Shown here piece by piece: positions 25,534 to 33,339 of a DNA stretch of 35,872 bases (position 1 is its first letter; every line of letters begins with the position of its first letter). Source of the DNA: Chloroflexota bacterium (GTDB taxonomy: Bacteria; Chloroflexota; Chloroflexia; Chloroflexales; Roseiflexaceae); NCBI GenBank assembly GCA_030550675.1, contig JAUQOW010000016.1, forward strand, positions 1-35,872, given 5' to 3'. The translations under genes were made by a program, and so were the position numbers. The notes beneath the pieces are model-generated. The model was given only the letters and a program-made list of their open reading frames with translations, made no database searches and was not told the DNA's origin.

Positions 25534-25585
25534 AGCCCGCGAAGGCGGGCTTCGCAACCGTAGCCCGCGGCTTCAGTCGCCGGGC
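25534..25585. repeat. Tandem palindromic hairpins (REP-like), possible terminator
   Basis: AGCCCGC-GAAG-GCGGGCT (25534-25551) is a perfect 7-bp stem. A second hairpin starts with another AGCCCGC and closes with CGGGC (25563-25585). They lie 38-89 bp past the stop of the regulator gene. No T-tract follows on the minus strand, so any termination would be imperfect or Rho-assisted. Confidence 0.5.
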
Positions 25586-25622
25586 GGGGATGCGGATAGC
25601 GGAAGAGGCATATGAGACACGC

Positions 25623-28600
25623 TCACAGCGCGAGCGCGCGCACCTCGGCGAGCGCGCCGAAGGCGGAAAGATCGCGGCGGGCGCCCTCCAGGAGGGCGCG
25701 ACCTGAGGGAGAATGCGGGGTTTGCTGCAGCATAACGCGCGCCAGCGCAGCGCGAGTTCGTGCGACTTCGAGCGGGATATCGAGCGCAGCCGCCTGATCG
25801 ATCAACTCAATCAGGCGCGCCTGCGCCGCGGTTCTGTCATGACGCGCCAGGTACAGCGCATAGAGACGTTCAGCGTGCAGCAGCAGCAGCCTGCGACGTT
25901 GCGAGCGCGCCAGCGCCAGCGCCGTATCAAGGCAGGCGCCCGCATCATCAGATCCCTGCGCGAGCATAATCTCGGCAAGCCAGAGCAGCATGCGAATGCG
26001 CAGGTGCCAGTAGGCGCGCCTGGCAATGGTTTGCAGCGCCGCTTCGAGTTGCGTGCGCGCCTGATCAAACTGCCTGCGTTGCGCCCGGATCAACGCCAGC
26101 GTCGCCTGATACCCGGCCTGACGTTCGAGATTGCCCAGGCTGTCGGCAATCGCCAGACCCTGACGACAGGCTGCTTCGGCATGATCCCAATCGCTGACAT
26201 ACAGACAGATTTCGCTCTCGGTGCTGAAAAGATGAAGCAAAACGGATAACAGACCGTAGTTTTCTGCAATTGTGCGTCCCCGATCCAGCGCCTCCTGTGC
26301 ATCATTGAGACGCCCGACCAGCAAGCTGTGGTAGGCGAAATTGTTCGCCGCGAGCGCCTGCAAAAACGGGGCGCGCCCGTCGTTGACCACGGCTTCAGCC
26401 TGGCGGTAGAGATCCAGCGCCTGATACACGTTCCCCTGCTGCGCGAGCACATTGCCCAACTCGAACAGCGCCAGACACAAGTTGGTCTGATCGCCGGACT
26501 GCTCGTGCGCTTCGATGGCAGCGCGAAGATAATGCTCCGCAGACTCCAGATCGCTCCCTTCCATCGCTCGCGCCGCGCCGATCAGGCGATACCCGCGCCC
26601 CTGCATAACCTGGCGTTGCGGCGCTGTGATCGAGGCGACACGCGCTAGCCCGCGATTCGCCGCCGCGATCACCGCCTCGTAATCGTTGAGGATCAACGCC
26701 GCTTCAGCCAGTTCGAAACAACCAACGACCTCCGCTTCCGCATTCCCTGCGCGTTGTGCAAATTCGATCTGCCGCTGGTGCCAGACATACGCCTGATCGA
26801 TATTGCCAAGCGCACGATACGCCTGCCCGAGCGCATGCGCCAGACGCCGCTGATCGTCTAGCGACGCGCCATCTCGTACCAGTGCGTCCAGACGTTGCAA
26901 AAAGGCGACCGTCCCGGCGCCGGCAAAGGCATACGGCAGATCATTGAGCAACGCCAGACCGTAGCGACGCGCTCGTTCCACGTCGCCGCCAGCGACGGCG
27001 TGGCGCGCAATCAACTCGATCACGTCAGGCGCCGTCGCTCCATACCGTTCCCACGCTATCGCCAATCGACGATGCAGGCAGCGCTGCGCAAAATTGTTCA
27101 GGTGATGCAATGCCGCTTCGCGCAATAGCTCATGCGCCAGCGTCACCATATCACCCTGTTCGAGCGTTAGACGATCGGCGATCAGTTCGTCAATCGCACG
27201 ATAAACCTGGTGCGTGTCCCATTCCAGAGCAAGCGCGATCACCTCCAGGGGCAAACGGACGCCAGCGACCGCCAGCACATTGACGACCTGACGCGCGTGC
27301 GGATTCAATCCATTCAGGCGCAACAAAACCAGATCGTGTGTGCGTTCGGGCAGCGTCGCCTCTGTGCGCCACCGAATCCAGCGGGCATTGTCGAAATGCA
27401 TGTCTCCTTTGTCAGGCACGAGCAATTGCTCCGTCTGAAGTTGAGCGATCAACGCCTCAATAATGAACGGATTGCCAGCGGAACGCGCCATCAGCCACGG
27501 CGCCAGCGATTTGATAGCCGTTTCAGGCGCCTTAAGGGTGGCAAGAATCTCACGCACCGCATCGAGCGACAACGCCGGGATACGGATATGGTCGAGATCG
27601 CCGCGACGCCTCCCCACCACTGCAATCTCCTTCAACAACGCATCGCCTGGATGCTGAATGGTTCCGATCAGCAGCAGCGGCAGGCGATGCAAATGAAACG
27701 CAAGATAGCCAAACAGTCGGATCGTGCGCTGATCGGCTGCGTGAAGGTCGTCAATCGCCAGCGCAATCGGTCCCTGCTGGCTGAGATTGGTCAGCATATG
27801 CAGCACATCTTCAGCAAAGCGATCCGACACTGTGGCGCCCGCCTGCTCGACGCCTGTGAACGGCGCCACCTGGTCTGGCAGCATATGCCCGAACGCTTCA
27901 CGAAACGCGCTGTACGCCAGAATGCTATCAAACGACGAGCAACGCCCCCGGAAGATCTGCCACGTCCGATTGCCGGGCATTGCTGTGATCCGGGCAAGCA
28001 GTTCATCAACAAGACGACTCTTCCCGATCCCGATCTCTCCTTCAATCAGCACGACTCGACCACTTCCCTGCGCAACCAGACTGCTGATCTCCAACAGGCG
28101 GTCGAGCAGCGCCAAACGTCCCACAAACGGCAACATCGTCGGACGCGCACGCACAAATGGTGTTTGCGGCTTCCTGTCGACGACTCGCATGTCGCGCCGC
28201 TTGAGGACGAAACGCAGAGCGGCGCGAGTTTCCTCGGCGGGAGCAATGCCAAGTTCCCGGTGCAGGGTGCGCTCGACGTGCTGGTAGTGACGCCGGGCAA
28301 GACCAGGCGCGCCGCTGCGCACATACGCCGCCATCAGTCGCTGATGCGCCAGTTCATCGAGCGGATCGAGGCGCGTCAACTCTTCCAGGCGTCGAATCGC
28401 CTGTTCCCAATCCCCGCGCTGCTCGGCAAAGGTTGCGAGACGCTCCAACGCCAGACGCCAGTGACGGGTCAGCCAGGCATCCTGCTGCTGGATGAACTCA
28501 TCGAACAGGACGGAGTCGGGAATGCTGAAATCTTGCAGAAACGAACCGCGAATCAGACCAACGGCAGTAAGGAGATCCGTCTCGCTGCCAGCAGCGATCA

Positions 28601-28934
28601 ACTGCTGAAAGCGGATGAGATCGCACTCGACATACCGGTGATCCAGCATCAGGCGGTCGCCATCGGTGCGCAGCACTGCATCGGCATCGAGGACGCGCAG
28701 CGCCTGCCTGAGTTTGTAGAGCGCCGAACGCAACGAATGGCGCGCGTCATTCAACGACACATCGCCCCACAACAGCGCCGCCAGATGATCACGGGCATAC
28801 GATTTCTGACTCGCAGCAAGATAGTAGAGCAGCGCCTGCGATTTCTGATGCGGCAGTTCAAGCGCCGTCCCTTCGCGCGTCACCAGCGGCGCACCCAGCA
28901 TGCAGATCGTCAACAACGGCGACTCTTCCGGCAT
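25623..28934 (-). CDS. BTAD/SARP-type regulator with AAA ATPase and TPR domains
   Basis: A 1103-residue regulator. The first 100 residues (LTICMLGAPLVTREG, then DARHSLRSALYKLRQAL) form a winged-helix OmpR-like DNA-binding domain. The BTAD helical domain follows (about 105-245, with RGSFLQDF and GIAPAEETRAAL). An AAA/STAND-like ATPase has Walker A GEIGIGKS (299-306) and Walker B IALAIDDLHAAD (390-401). The C-terminal half is TPR-like helical repeats. This is the AfsR/large-SARP architecture: an activator whose ATPase and TPR parts sense a signal. Start ATG 28934 is chosen for GGAG 8 nt upstream; an upstream start at 28991 adds unconserved residues. It is the likely controller of the genes downstream. 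Confidence 0.88.
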   Translation of the reverse strand: MPEESPLLTICMLGAPLVTREGTALELPHQKSQALLYYLAASQKSYARDHLAALLWGDVSLNDARHSLRSALYKLRQALRVLDADAVLRTDGDRLMLDHRYVECDLIRFQQLIAAGSETDLLTAVGLIRGSFLQDFSIPDSVLFDEFIQQQDAWLTRHWRLALERLATFAEQRGDWEQAIRRLEELTRLDPLDELAHQRLMAAYVRSGAPGLARRHYQHVERTLHRELGIAPAEETRAALRFVLKRRDMRVVDRKPQTPFVRARPTMLPFVGRLALLDRLLEISSLVAQGSGRVVLIEGEIGIGKSRLVDELLARITAMPGNRTWQIFRGRCSSFDSILAYSAFREAFGHMLPDQVAPFTGVEQAGATVSDRFAEDVLHMLTNLSQQGPIALAIDDLHAADQRTIRLFGYLAFHLHRLPLLLIGTIQHPGDALLKEIAVVGRRRGDLDHIRIPALSLDAVREILATLKAPETAIKSLAPWLMARSAGNPFIIEALIAQLQTEQLLVPDKGDMHFDNARWIRWRTEATLPERTHDLVLLRLNGLNPHARQVVNVLAVAGVRLPLEVIALALEWDTHQVYRAIDELIADRLTLEQGDMVTLAHELLREAALHHLNNFAQRCLHRRLAIAWERYGATAPDVIELIARHAVAGGDVERARRYGLALLNDLPYAFAGAGTVAFLQRLDALVRDGASLDDQRRLAHALGQAYRALGNIDQAYVWHQRQIEFAQRAGNAEAEVVGCFELAEAALILNDYEAVIAAANRGLARVASITAPQRQVMQGRGYRLIGAARAMEGSDLESAEHYLRAAIEAHEQSGDQTNLCLALFELGNVLAQQGNVYQALDLYRQAEAVVNDGRAPFLQALAANNFAYHSLLVGRLNDAQEALDRGRTIAENYGLLSVLLHLFSTESEICLYVSDWDHAEAACRQGLAIADSLGNLERQAGYQATLALIRAQRRQFDQARTQLEAALQTIARRAYWHLRIRMLLWLAEIMLAQGSDDAGACLDTALALARSQRRRLLLLHAERLYALYLARHDRTAAQARLIELIDQAAALDIPLEVARTRAALARVMLQQTPHSPSGRALLEGARRDLSAFGALAEVRALAL

Positions 28935-29073
28935 TTCGTAATCTCCGCAACACTGCGTGATGCAAAGAATGGGGATGGAACACAGCGCCAATGCAAATGC
29001 CCGGATTACCCGATGCCAAAAGCGGAGAACATGCGAAGCGGCTGATTCTCAGAATTGTCACAGCTTGCTTATT

Positions 29074-29082
29074 ATCATACCA
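29074..29082 (-). promoter_or_regulatory. Extended -10 promoter for the BTAD regulator gene
   Basis: On the minus strand TGG then TATGAT, followed by AATAAG, forms an extended -10. It lies about 140 bp upstream of the ATG at 28934. No -35 box is evident. Confidence 0.4.
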
Positions 29083-29183
29083 CCAAACGTCCGCCTGTGT
29101 GACTGCCCTGCTTCAAAGACACTGAAGATGCCTATAGCCAACCGCCCGACATTCTGGCGCAGCGCAACGACTGCCCTCACTGA

Positions 29184-29192
29184 TGGTATAAT
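29184..29192 (+). promoter_or_regulatory. Extended -10 promoter for the Gfo/Idh/MocA pair
   Basis: TGG then the perfect hexamer TATAAT. The -35 region lacks TTGACA. Transcription would start near 29199 and leave a leader of about 108 nt. Confidence 0.55.
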
Positions 29193-29306
29193 CACAGCGG
29201 GCGAAACGCACTCGTTCGGGTTCGCGCGGAGATACGCATCGCCCCTGGGGATCCTCTTCTCCTCCCCGCACGACTCTGCAACAGACAAGAAAGGACGCCT
29301 GCGACC

Positions 29307-30305
29307 ATGATTCGCGTCGCTATGTTGAGTTACTGGCACGTGCATGCCTGGGACTACACGCGCCAGGCGCAGAACCACCCGGATGTCGCAATCAGCGCCG
29401 TGTGGGACGAACTGCCCACGCGCGGCGCCGCCGCCGCAGCAAAACTCGGCGTGCCATTCTACGAGTCGCTCGACGACCTCCTGGCGTCGCCGGAGATCGA
29501 TGCCGTCATCGTTGATGCGCCAACCTCTATGCACCGCGATGTGATGGTGGCTGCGGCGCGCGCTGGCAAGCATATCTTCACCGAAAAGGTCCTCGCGCCG
29601 ACCCTCGCCGAAGCCAATCAGATCATTGCCGCCGCCGACCAGGCGCATGTGACGCTGACCGTTTCATTGCCGCGCCTTTCAGAAGGGTACACGGCGGCGA
29701 TTGCCAGCCTGATCGCGCAAGGCGCGCTCGGAGAGCCGACGCTGGTGCGCACGCGCCTGGCGCACAATGGCGCTCTGCGCACCGAACAGAACCCCGACGG
29801 CTGGCTGCCGCCACACTTCTATGACCCCGACCAGTGCCGCGGCGGCGCGATGATCGACCTGGGGTGCCACCCGATGTACCTGGCGCATCATTTCCTCGGC
29901 TTGCCGGAGACGGTCAATGCCCACTACGGGTATCTCACCGGGCGCGCCGTGGAAGATAACGCGGTCGTAACGCTCGGCTACGCCAGCGGCGCGCTTGCGG
30001 TCGTCGAGGCGGGGTTTGTCACGCCTGCATCGCCGTTCACCATCGAGGTGCACGGCACGCGCACCAGCCTGATCTACCAGGCGCCCCCGCCGGTGTTGCG
30101 CCTGCGCGGCGCTGACGGCTGGATCGAGCAGGAAATCCCGGCATCGTCACCACCGCCATTCGTCCAGTGGGTGGACCACATCCAGCGCGGCGCGCGCCAT
30201 ACCGCCAACATTCAGGCGGCGCTCGCGCTGACCATGCTTATGGAAGCGGCAAACCTGTCGGCAGCGACCGGACGGCAGGTGCGCCTCGACTCACTTCAAT
30301 CCTGA
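29307..30305 (+). CDS. Gfo/Idh/MocA family oxidoreductase, atypical motifs
   Basis: A 332-residue NAD(P)-dependent sugar or polyol dehydrogenase-like protein. The Rossmann start reads AMLSYWHVHAWDY, which lacks the usual GxGxxG and has WHVH instead. The normally conserved EKP is EKV (Glu93-Lys94-Val95). GGAMIDLGCHPMYLAHHFLG keeps the catalytic Asp/His region. It is a divergent member whose cofactor use is uncertain. The likely ribosome site AAAGGA lies about 11 nt before the ATG. It is followed 39 bp later by a second family member in the same orientation, so the two may be consecutive enzymes or a heteromeric pair. Confidence 0.82.
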   Translation: MIRVAMLSYWHVHAWDYTRQAQNHPDVAISAVWDELPTRGAAAAAKLGVPFYESLDDLLASPEIDAVIVDAPTSMHRDVMVAAARAGKHIFTEKVLAPTLAEANQIIAAADQAHVTLTVSLPRLSEGYTAAIASLIAQGALGEPTLVRTRLAHNGALRTEQNPDGWLPPHFYDPDQCRGGAMIDLGCHPMYLAHHFLGLPETVNAHYGYLTGRAVEDNAVVTLGYASGALAVVEAGFVTPASPFTIEVHGTRTSLIYQAPPPVLRLRGADGWIEQEIPASSPPPFVQWVDHIQRGARHTANIQAALALTMLMEAANLSAATGRQVRLDSLQS

Positions 30306-30344
30306 TATTCGCAAAACTCATTGTTCACGGAGTGTCCGTTCATC

Positions 30345-31424
30345 ATGACCGCGTCAACCATCATCAACGTCGGCATTGTCGGCGCCGGCAATATCGCGCG
30401 CGGGCGCCATCTTCCCTGCTTCAAGAAACATCCGAATGTCCGCCTCGCCGCTATCTCCGATGTCGTCGCCGATCTGGCGGAGTCAGCCGCGCGAGAGTAT
30501 GAAATCCCCGGCGTGTACACCGATTATCGTGAGATGTTCGAGAAAGAGAAGCTCGACGCGGCGGTGATCTGCACGCCGAATAAGTTCCACGCCCCGGCAT
30601 CCATCGCTGCGCTCGACGCCGGGTTGCACGTGCTCTGCGAAAAACCAATGGCGCTCGACCCGCTTGAAGCGCGCGCCATGGTCGCAGCCGCCGAACGGAA
30701 TGGAAAGATCCTCAGCATCGCGTTCCACTATCGCCATATGGCGCCGGTGCGCGCCGCTCGCCGCGTCGTCGATTCGGGCGAACTGGGTCATGTGTATATG
30801 GCGCGGGTCTACGCCCTCCGCCGTCGGGGCATCCCTTCGTGGGGCACATTCGTGCAGAAACACATTCAGGGCGGCGGCGCCATGATCGACTTCGGCGTTC
30901 ACCTGCTCGACACCGCGCTCTGGTTGATGGGCAACCCGCAGCCGGTCGAGGTCTGCGCCAGCATCTCGCAGCACCTTGGCAAAGCGCCGAATGTCAACCC
31001 GTGGGGGCAATGGAACTATCGCGAATTTACTGTCGAGGATCAGGCGGCAGCATTCATCCGCTTCGCCAATGGCGCCAGTATGCTCCTTGAATGCTCCTGG
31101 GCGCTGAATATTCCTGAGAATTACGAAAATGTCTCGCTTTCAGGAACCAGCGCCGGACTGGACGTTTTTCCGCTGAAGGTCAACAAGGCGCACCTCGATA
31201 TGCTGGTGAGCTGGAAACCTGACTGGATGCCGGGTGAGCGCGACAACCCCGGTGATGTGCAGACCGCCGATTTCGTCGGCGCGATCCTCGAAGGACGACA
31301 ACCGGTGTCGCAGGCATACCAGGCGTTGCAGGTCACCGAGATTGTGGATGCGATCTACCGCAGCGCTGCAGCAGGCGCCGCCGTGCGACTCGATGGCGCT
31401 GTGGCGCAGCCATCCCTCCGCTGA
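30345..31424 (+). CDS. Gfo/Idh/MocA family oxidoreductase
   Basis: A 359-residue canonical member. INVGIVGAGNIARG gives the dinucleotide loop (residues 12-18 region), CEKPMA gives Glu99-Lys100-Pro101, and GGGAMIDFGVHLLDTALWLMG gives the catalytic Asp/His. It should oxidise or reduce a sugar, inositol or related polyol with NAD(P). The start is ATG 30345, with GGAG about 12 nt upstream; an in-frame TTG at 30321 has no ribosome site. It is cotranscribed with the atypical family member. A 9-bp-stem hairpin follows the stop by about 22 bp. Confidence 0.88.
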   Translation: MTASTIINVGIVGAGNIARGRHLPCFKKHPNVRLAAISDVVADLAESAAREYEIPGVYTDYREMFEKEKLDAAVICTPNKFHAPASIAALDAGLHVLCEKPMALDPLEARAMVAAAERNGKILSIAFHYRHMAPVRAARRVVDSGELGHVYMARVYALRRRGIPSWGTFVQKHIQGGGAMIDFGVHLLDTALWLMGNPQPVEVCASISQHLGKAPNVNPWGQWNYREFTVEDQAAAFIRFANGASMLLECSWALNIPENYENVSLSGTSAGLDVFPLKVNKAHLDMLVSWKPDWMPGERDNPGDVQTADFVGAILEGRQPVSQAYQALQVTEIVDAIYRSAAAGAAVRLDGAVAQPSLR

Positions 31425-31446
31425 CTCCGTGCGTAGTGGAATATGA

Positions 31447-31469
31447 AACATACCCTCTCCGGGTATGTT
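31447..31469 (+). terminator. Hairpin after the Gfo/Idh/MocA pair
   Basis: AACATACCC and GGGTATGTT form a perfect 9-bp stem around the 5-nt loop TCTCC, beginning 22 bp after the stop at 31424. There is no T-tract after it, so it may be a Rho-type or 3'-end-protecting hairpin rather than a classic intrinsic terminator. Confidence 0.5.
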
Positions 31470-31584
31470 GCGGGTGCGAGCATGACATGAATTGTCAGGC
31501 GGCAAGCAAGCGCGTCCCTGCTGCGCTGCGCCATGGCTGGCGACTGAAGCCTCGCCGGACATGCGTTCCGCCAGGCGTCCATCT

Positions 31585-31609
31585 GCGCGGTTCGACACGC
31601 TCACCGCGC
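31585..31609. repeat. Palindrome with TTCGACACGCTCA core
   Basis: GCGCGGT and ACCGCGC form a 7-bp stem around TCGACACGCTC. The core matches the second copy at 31801-31821, while the stem bases differ but still pair. Confidence 0.6.
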
Positions 31610-31625
31610 GTGGACGTCGCCGTTC

Positions 31626-31645
31626 CCGTCCGCGTAGGCGGACGG
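31626..31645. repeat. Perfect 8-bp-stem hairpin
   Basis: CCGTCCGC and GCGGACGG pair around the loop GTAG. It is part of the palindrome-rich spacer. Confidence 0.55.
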
Positions 31646-31800
31646 TCGGCCTCAGGCCCACCAGGAGCGATTTCAATCGCTGGCAACTGGAGCATCGTTT
31701 CATGACAACTCATGCCTGCACCCGTATGCTGCCTCGTAGAGCGACTCATCGGACGCTCCACGAGCCACGGCGCTGATACTGACCGCCTCGTGATTGGCGC

Positions 31801-31821
31801 GGGCTTCGACAGGCTCAGCCC
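31801..31821. repeat. Palindrome with TTCGACAGGCTCA core
   Basis: GGGCT and AGCCC pair around TCGACAGGCTC. This is the second copy of the TTCGACANGCTCA element in this gap. Elements of this kind are dispersed in many bacterial genomes and give misleading LSLSKP-like translations. Confidence 0.6.
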
Positions 31822-31929
31822 ACGCCGCCTGCTTACGGAGTGCGGTCCCCATTCCAGGATGATGGGCATCGTTCTATCAGAGTATCTCTCTACCAGAAAC
31901 CGATAGCAAGCAAAGGAGAGCAGCAGTCC

Positions 31930-32550
31930 ATGACCGTCACGCGAGAACGCTTCGAGCAGGGCATGACCTACGACGAATACAAAGCGCAGATGACCCGCAA
32001 CCGCGATCGTCTCGAAGAGAATGAGCGTACCGTCGAGTTGTCGACCGATGATATTGAGTTCTTCGCCAGCCTGCCCGAACCCCTGAACGTGCTGGTGATC
32101 ACCGAAGACTGGTGCGGCGACGCGATTGCCAATGTGCCGATTCTGGGGCGTCTCGCCGCCGAGAGCGGCAAACTCAATCTGCGCATCTTTTTGCGCGACC
32201 AGAACCCCGACCTGATGGATCAGCACCTGAACCGTGGCGTTTATCGTTCGATCCCGGTCTTCGCCTTCTTCGATCAGCAGTTCCGCCCAATCGGGCGCTG
32301 GATCGAGCGTCCCGCCGTCATCACCGAGATGCAGGAGAAGATGCTGGCGAACCTCTACGCGACCGATCCCGCGTTCGCTGATGTGGCGCCAGGAACATCG
32401 ATCGCGGTGCTGCCCGATGCGCCGCGCGCGCGCTTGATGCAGGCGTTCGCCGCATTTCGCGCCGAAACCCGCCTGCTCGCCGACCGCGAGGTGGTGCGTG
32501 AACTGCGCGAATTGATCGGCCAGTGGCTGGCAACTCGTCAGGAGGCGTAG
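31930..32550 (+). CDS. Thioredoxin-like protein with a single active-site Cys
   Basis: A 206-residue thioredoxin-fold protein. EDWCGDAIANVP (59-70) corresponds to the active-site turn, but the usual CxxC is Cys62-Gly-Asp-Ala, with only the first Cys. RSIPVFAFFDQQFRPIGRW contains the cis-Pro region. It belongs to the thioredoxin family group with a WCGDA/WCPD-type motif. A monothiol or peroxide-scavenging role is possible; disulphide exchange would need a partner thiol. The start is ATG 31930 with AAAGGAGAG about 10 nt upstream. It is followed 2 bp later by a SelW-like CxxC protein gene, which could provide the partner. Confidence 0.8.
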   Translation: MTVTRERFEQGMTYDEYKAQMTRNRDRLEENERTVELSTDDIEFFASLPEPLNVLVITEDWCGDAIANVPILGRLAAESGKLNLRIFLRDQNPDLMDQHLNRGVYRSIPVFAFFDQQFRPIGRWIERPAVITEMQEKMLANLYATDPAFADVAPGTSIAVLPDAPRARLMQAFAAFRAETRLLADREVVRELRELIGQWLATRQEA

Positions 32551-32552
32551 GA

Positions 32553-32819
32553 ATGGACATCGACAGCGGGCGACATCCGCCTAAGATCAAAATCGTCTAC
32601 TGTGCATCATGCGGTTATGAGCCGCAGACGCTGGAACTCGTCTCGGCGCTGATGCACGCTTTCCGCTACGATATTGCCAGCATCGAGATCATTCCCTGGC
32701 AGGACGGCGCCTTCGACGTCGCCGTGGATGGCGAGCTGATCCACTCGATGTACCGCGACGGCGGCTTCCCGGCGCCGGAAACGATCATCAGAGCGGTACG
32801 GGAACGGCTGGCGCGTTGA
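32553..32819 (+). CDS. SelT/SelW/SelH (Rdx) family redox protein, Cys form
   Basis: An 88-residue thioredoxin-like small protein. IKIVYCASCGYEPQ gives CxxC at Cys17 and Cys20, where animal SelW has CxxSec. GAFDVAVDGELIHSM and GGFPAPETI are the other family hallmarks. No in-frame TGA is needed, so no selenocysteine is used. Start ATG 32553 has GGAGG 7 nt upstream and lies 2 bp after the thioredoxin-like stop. Its 3' end overlaps the convergent ferredoxin-oxidoreductase gamma gene by 32 bp. It probably acts with its operon partner in thiol redox control. Confidence 0.85.
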   Translation: MDIDSGRHPPKIKIVYCASCGYEPQTLELVSALMHAFRYDIASIEIIPWQDGAFDVAVDGELIHSMYRDGGFPAPETIIRAVRERLAR

Positions 32820-33339
32820 ACCCGCGCTGAAGCGCCGCCAGGTTCAACGTCAGCAGTTCATGGCGGCGCTTCGCCATGTGGCGTTCCAGCGCCCGACAGA
32901 CTTCTTCAAGCGACAGGATCGGTCGCAGGCGCAGGAACGCGCCCAGCATCACCATATTGAGCACGCGCTCGTCGCCGACTTCGCGCGCCAGATCGTTGCC
33001 CGGCACCGCGACCAGCGTGATGTCGGGGCGCGTCGGTTCGCGTCCGGCGAGCGAACTGTTGTAAATCAGCAGACCGCCACTCGCGACCAGCGGCTCGTAC
33101 TTATCGAGCGACGGACGATTGAGCGCGATGACCGTCTGCGGGTTGCGCACCAGCGGCGCACCGATTGGCGCATCGGACACGATCACGGTGCAGTGCGCCG
33201 TGCCCCCGCGCATCTCAGGACCATACGACGGCATCCAGGTGACCTGAAACCCGGCGTCCATCGCGGCATACGCCAGCGCCTGCCCGGCAAACAGCGCGCC
33301 CTGACCGCCTGATCCGCTAATGATGAGATCATGATACAT
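32788..33339 (-). CDS. 2-oxoacid:ferredoxin oxidoreductase gamma subunit
   Basis: A 183-residue gamma subunit. [21 protein letters not shown] is the family start, and [21 protein letters not shown] is the signature central segment. It helps bind CoA and completes the alpha-beta-gamma-delta enzyme that converts a 2-oxoacid, CoA and oxidised ferredoxin to acyl-CoA, CO2 and reduced ferredoxin, or the reverse. It overlaps the beta subunit gene by 11 bp. Its 3' end overlaps the convergent SelW-like gene by 32 bp. GGGGAG precedes the ATG by 7 nt. Confidence 0.9.
   Translation of the reverse strand: MYHDLIISGSGGQGALFAGQALAYAAMDAGFQVTWMPSYGPEMRGGTAHCTVIVSDAPIGAPLVRNPQTVIALNRPSLDKYEPLVASGGLLIYNSSLAGREPTRPDITLVAVPGNDLAREVGDERVLNMVMLGAFLRLRPILSLEEVCRALERHMAKRRHELLTLNLAALQRGFNAPAVPVPL

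Larger units (their letters stand above)
25220..25622. other. 403-bp regulatory gap between regulator and PAS-STAS genes
   Basis: No gene is seen. The side near the PAS-STAS gene has a TATAGT -10 box and five phased TGACG repeats (25270-25355). The side near the regulator stop holds tandem G+C-rich hairpins (25534-25585), plus a smaller AGCCC/GGGCT hairpin at 25461-25475. Confidence 0.7.
28935..29306. other. 372-bp divergent intergenic region
   Basis: This gap separates the minus-strand regulator gene from the plus-strand oxidoreductase genes. It has an extended -10 for each direction (29074-29082 minus, 29184-29192 plus). Both leaders would be over 100 nt long. I see no gene, repeat array or recognised riboswitch fold in it. 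Confidence 0.55.
31425..31929. other. 505-bp intergenic region rich in palindromes
   Basis: No gene is supported. The region carries a perfect 9-bp hairpin (31447-31469), an 8-bp-stem hairpin (31626-31645), a small GCGATT/AATCGC hairpin (31667-31680) and two palindromes with a TTCGACANGCTCA core (31585-31609, 31801-31821). No clear promoter for the downstream thioredoxin-like gene could be picked out. Confidence 0.6.

Noticed and set aside
27210-29045. A 611-codon plus-strand open frame opposite the BTAD regulator
   Set aside because: It is an antisense shadow in GC-rich DNA: no family motifs, Gln/Arg-rich composition, and the opposite strand has a full domain set with Walker motifs.
32553-32819. 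Selenocysteine in the SelW-like protein
   Set aside because: The motif is CASC with an ordinary Cys codon and there is no in-frame TGA before the final stop.
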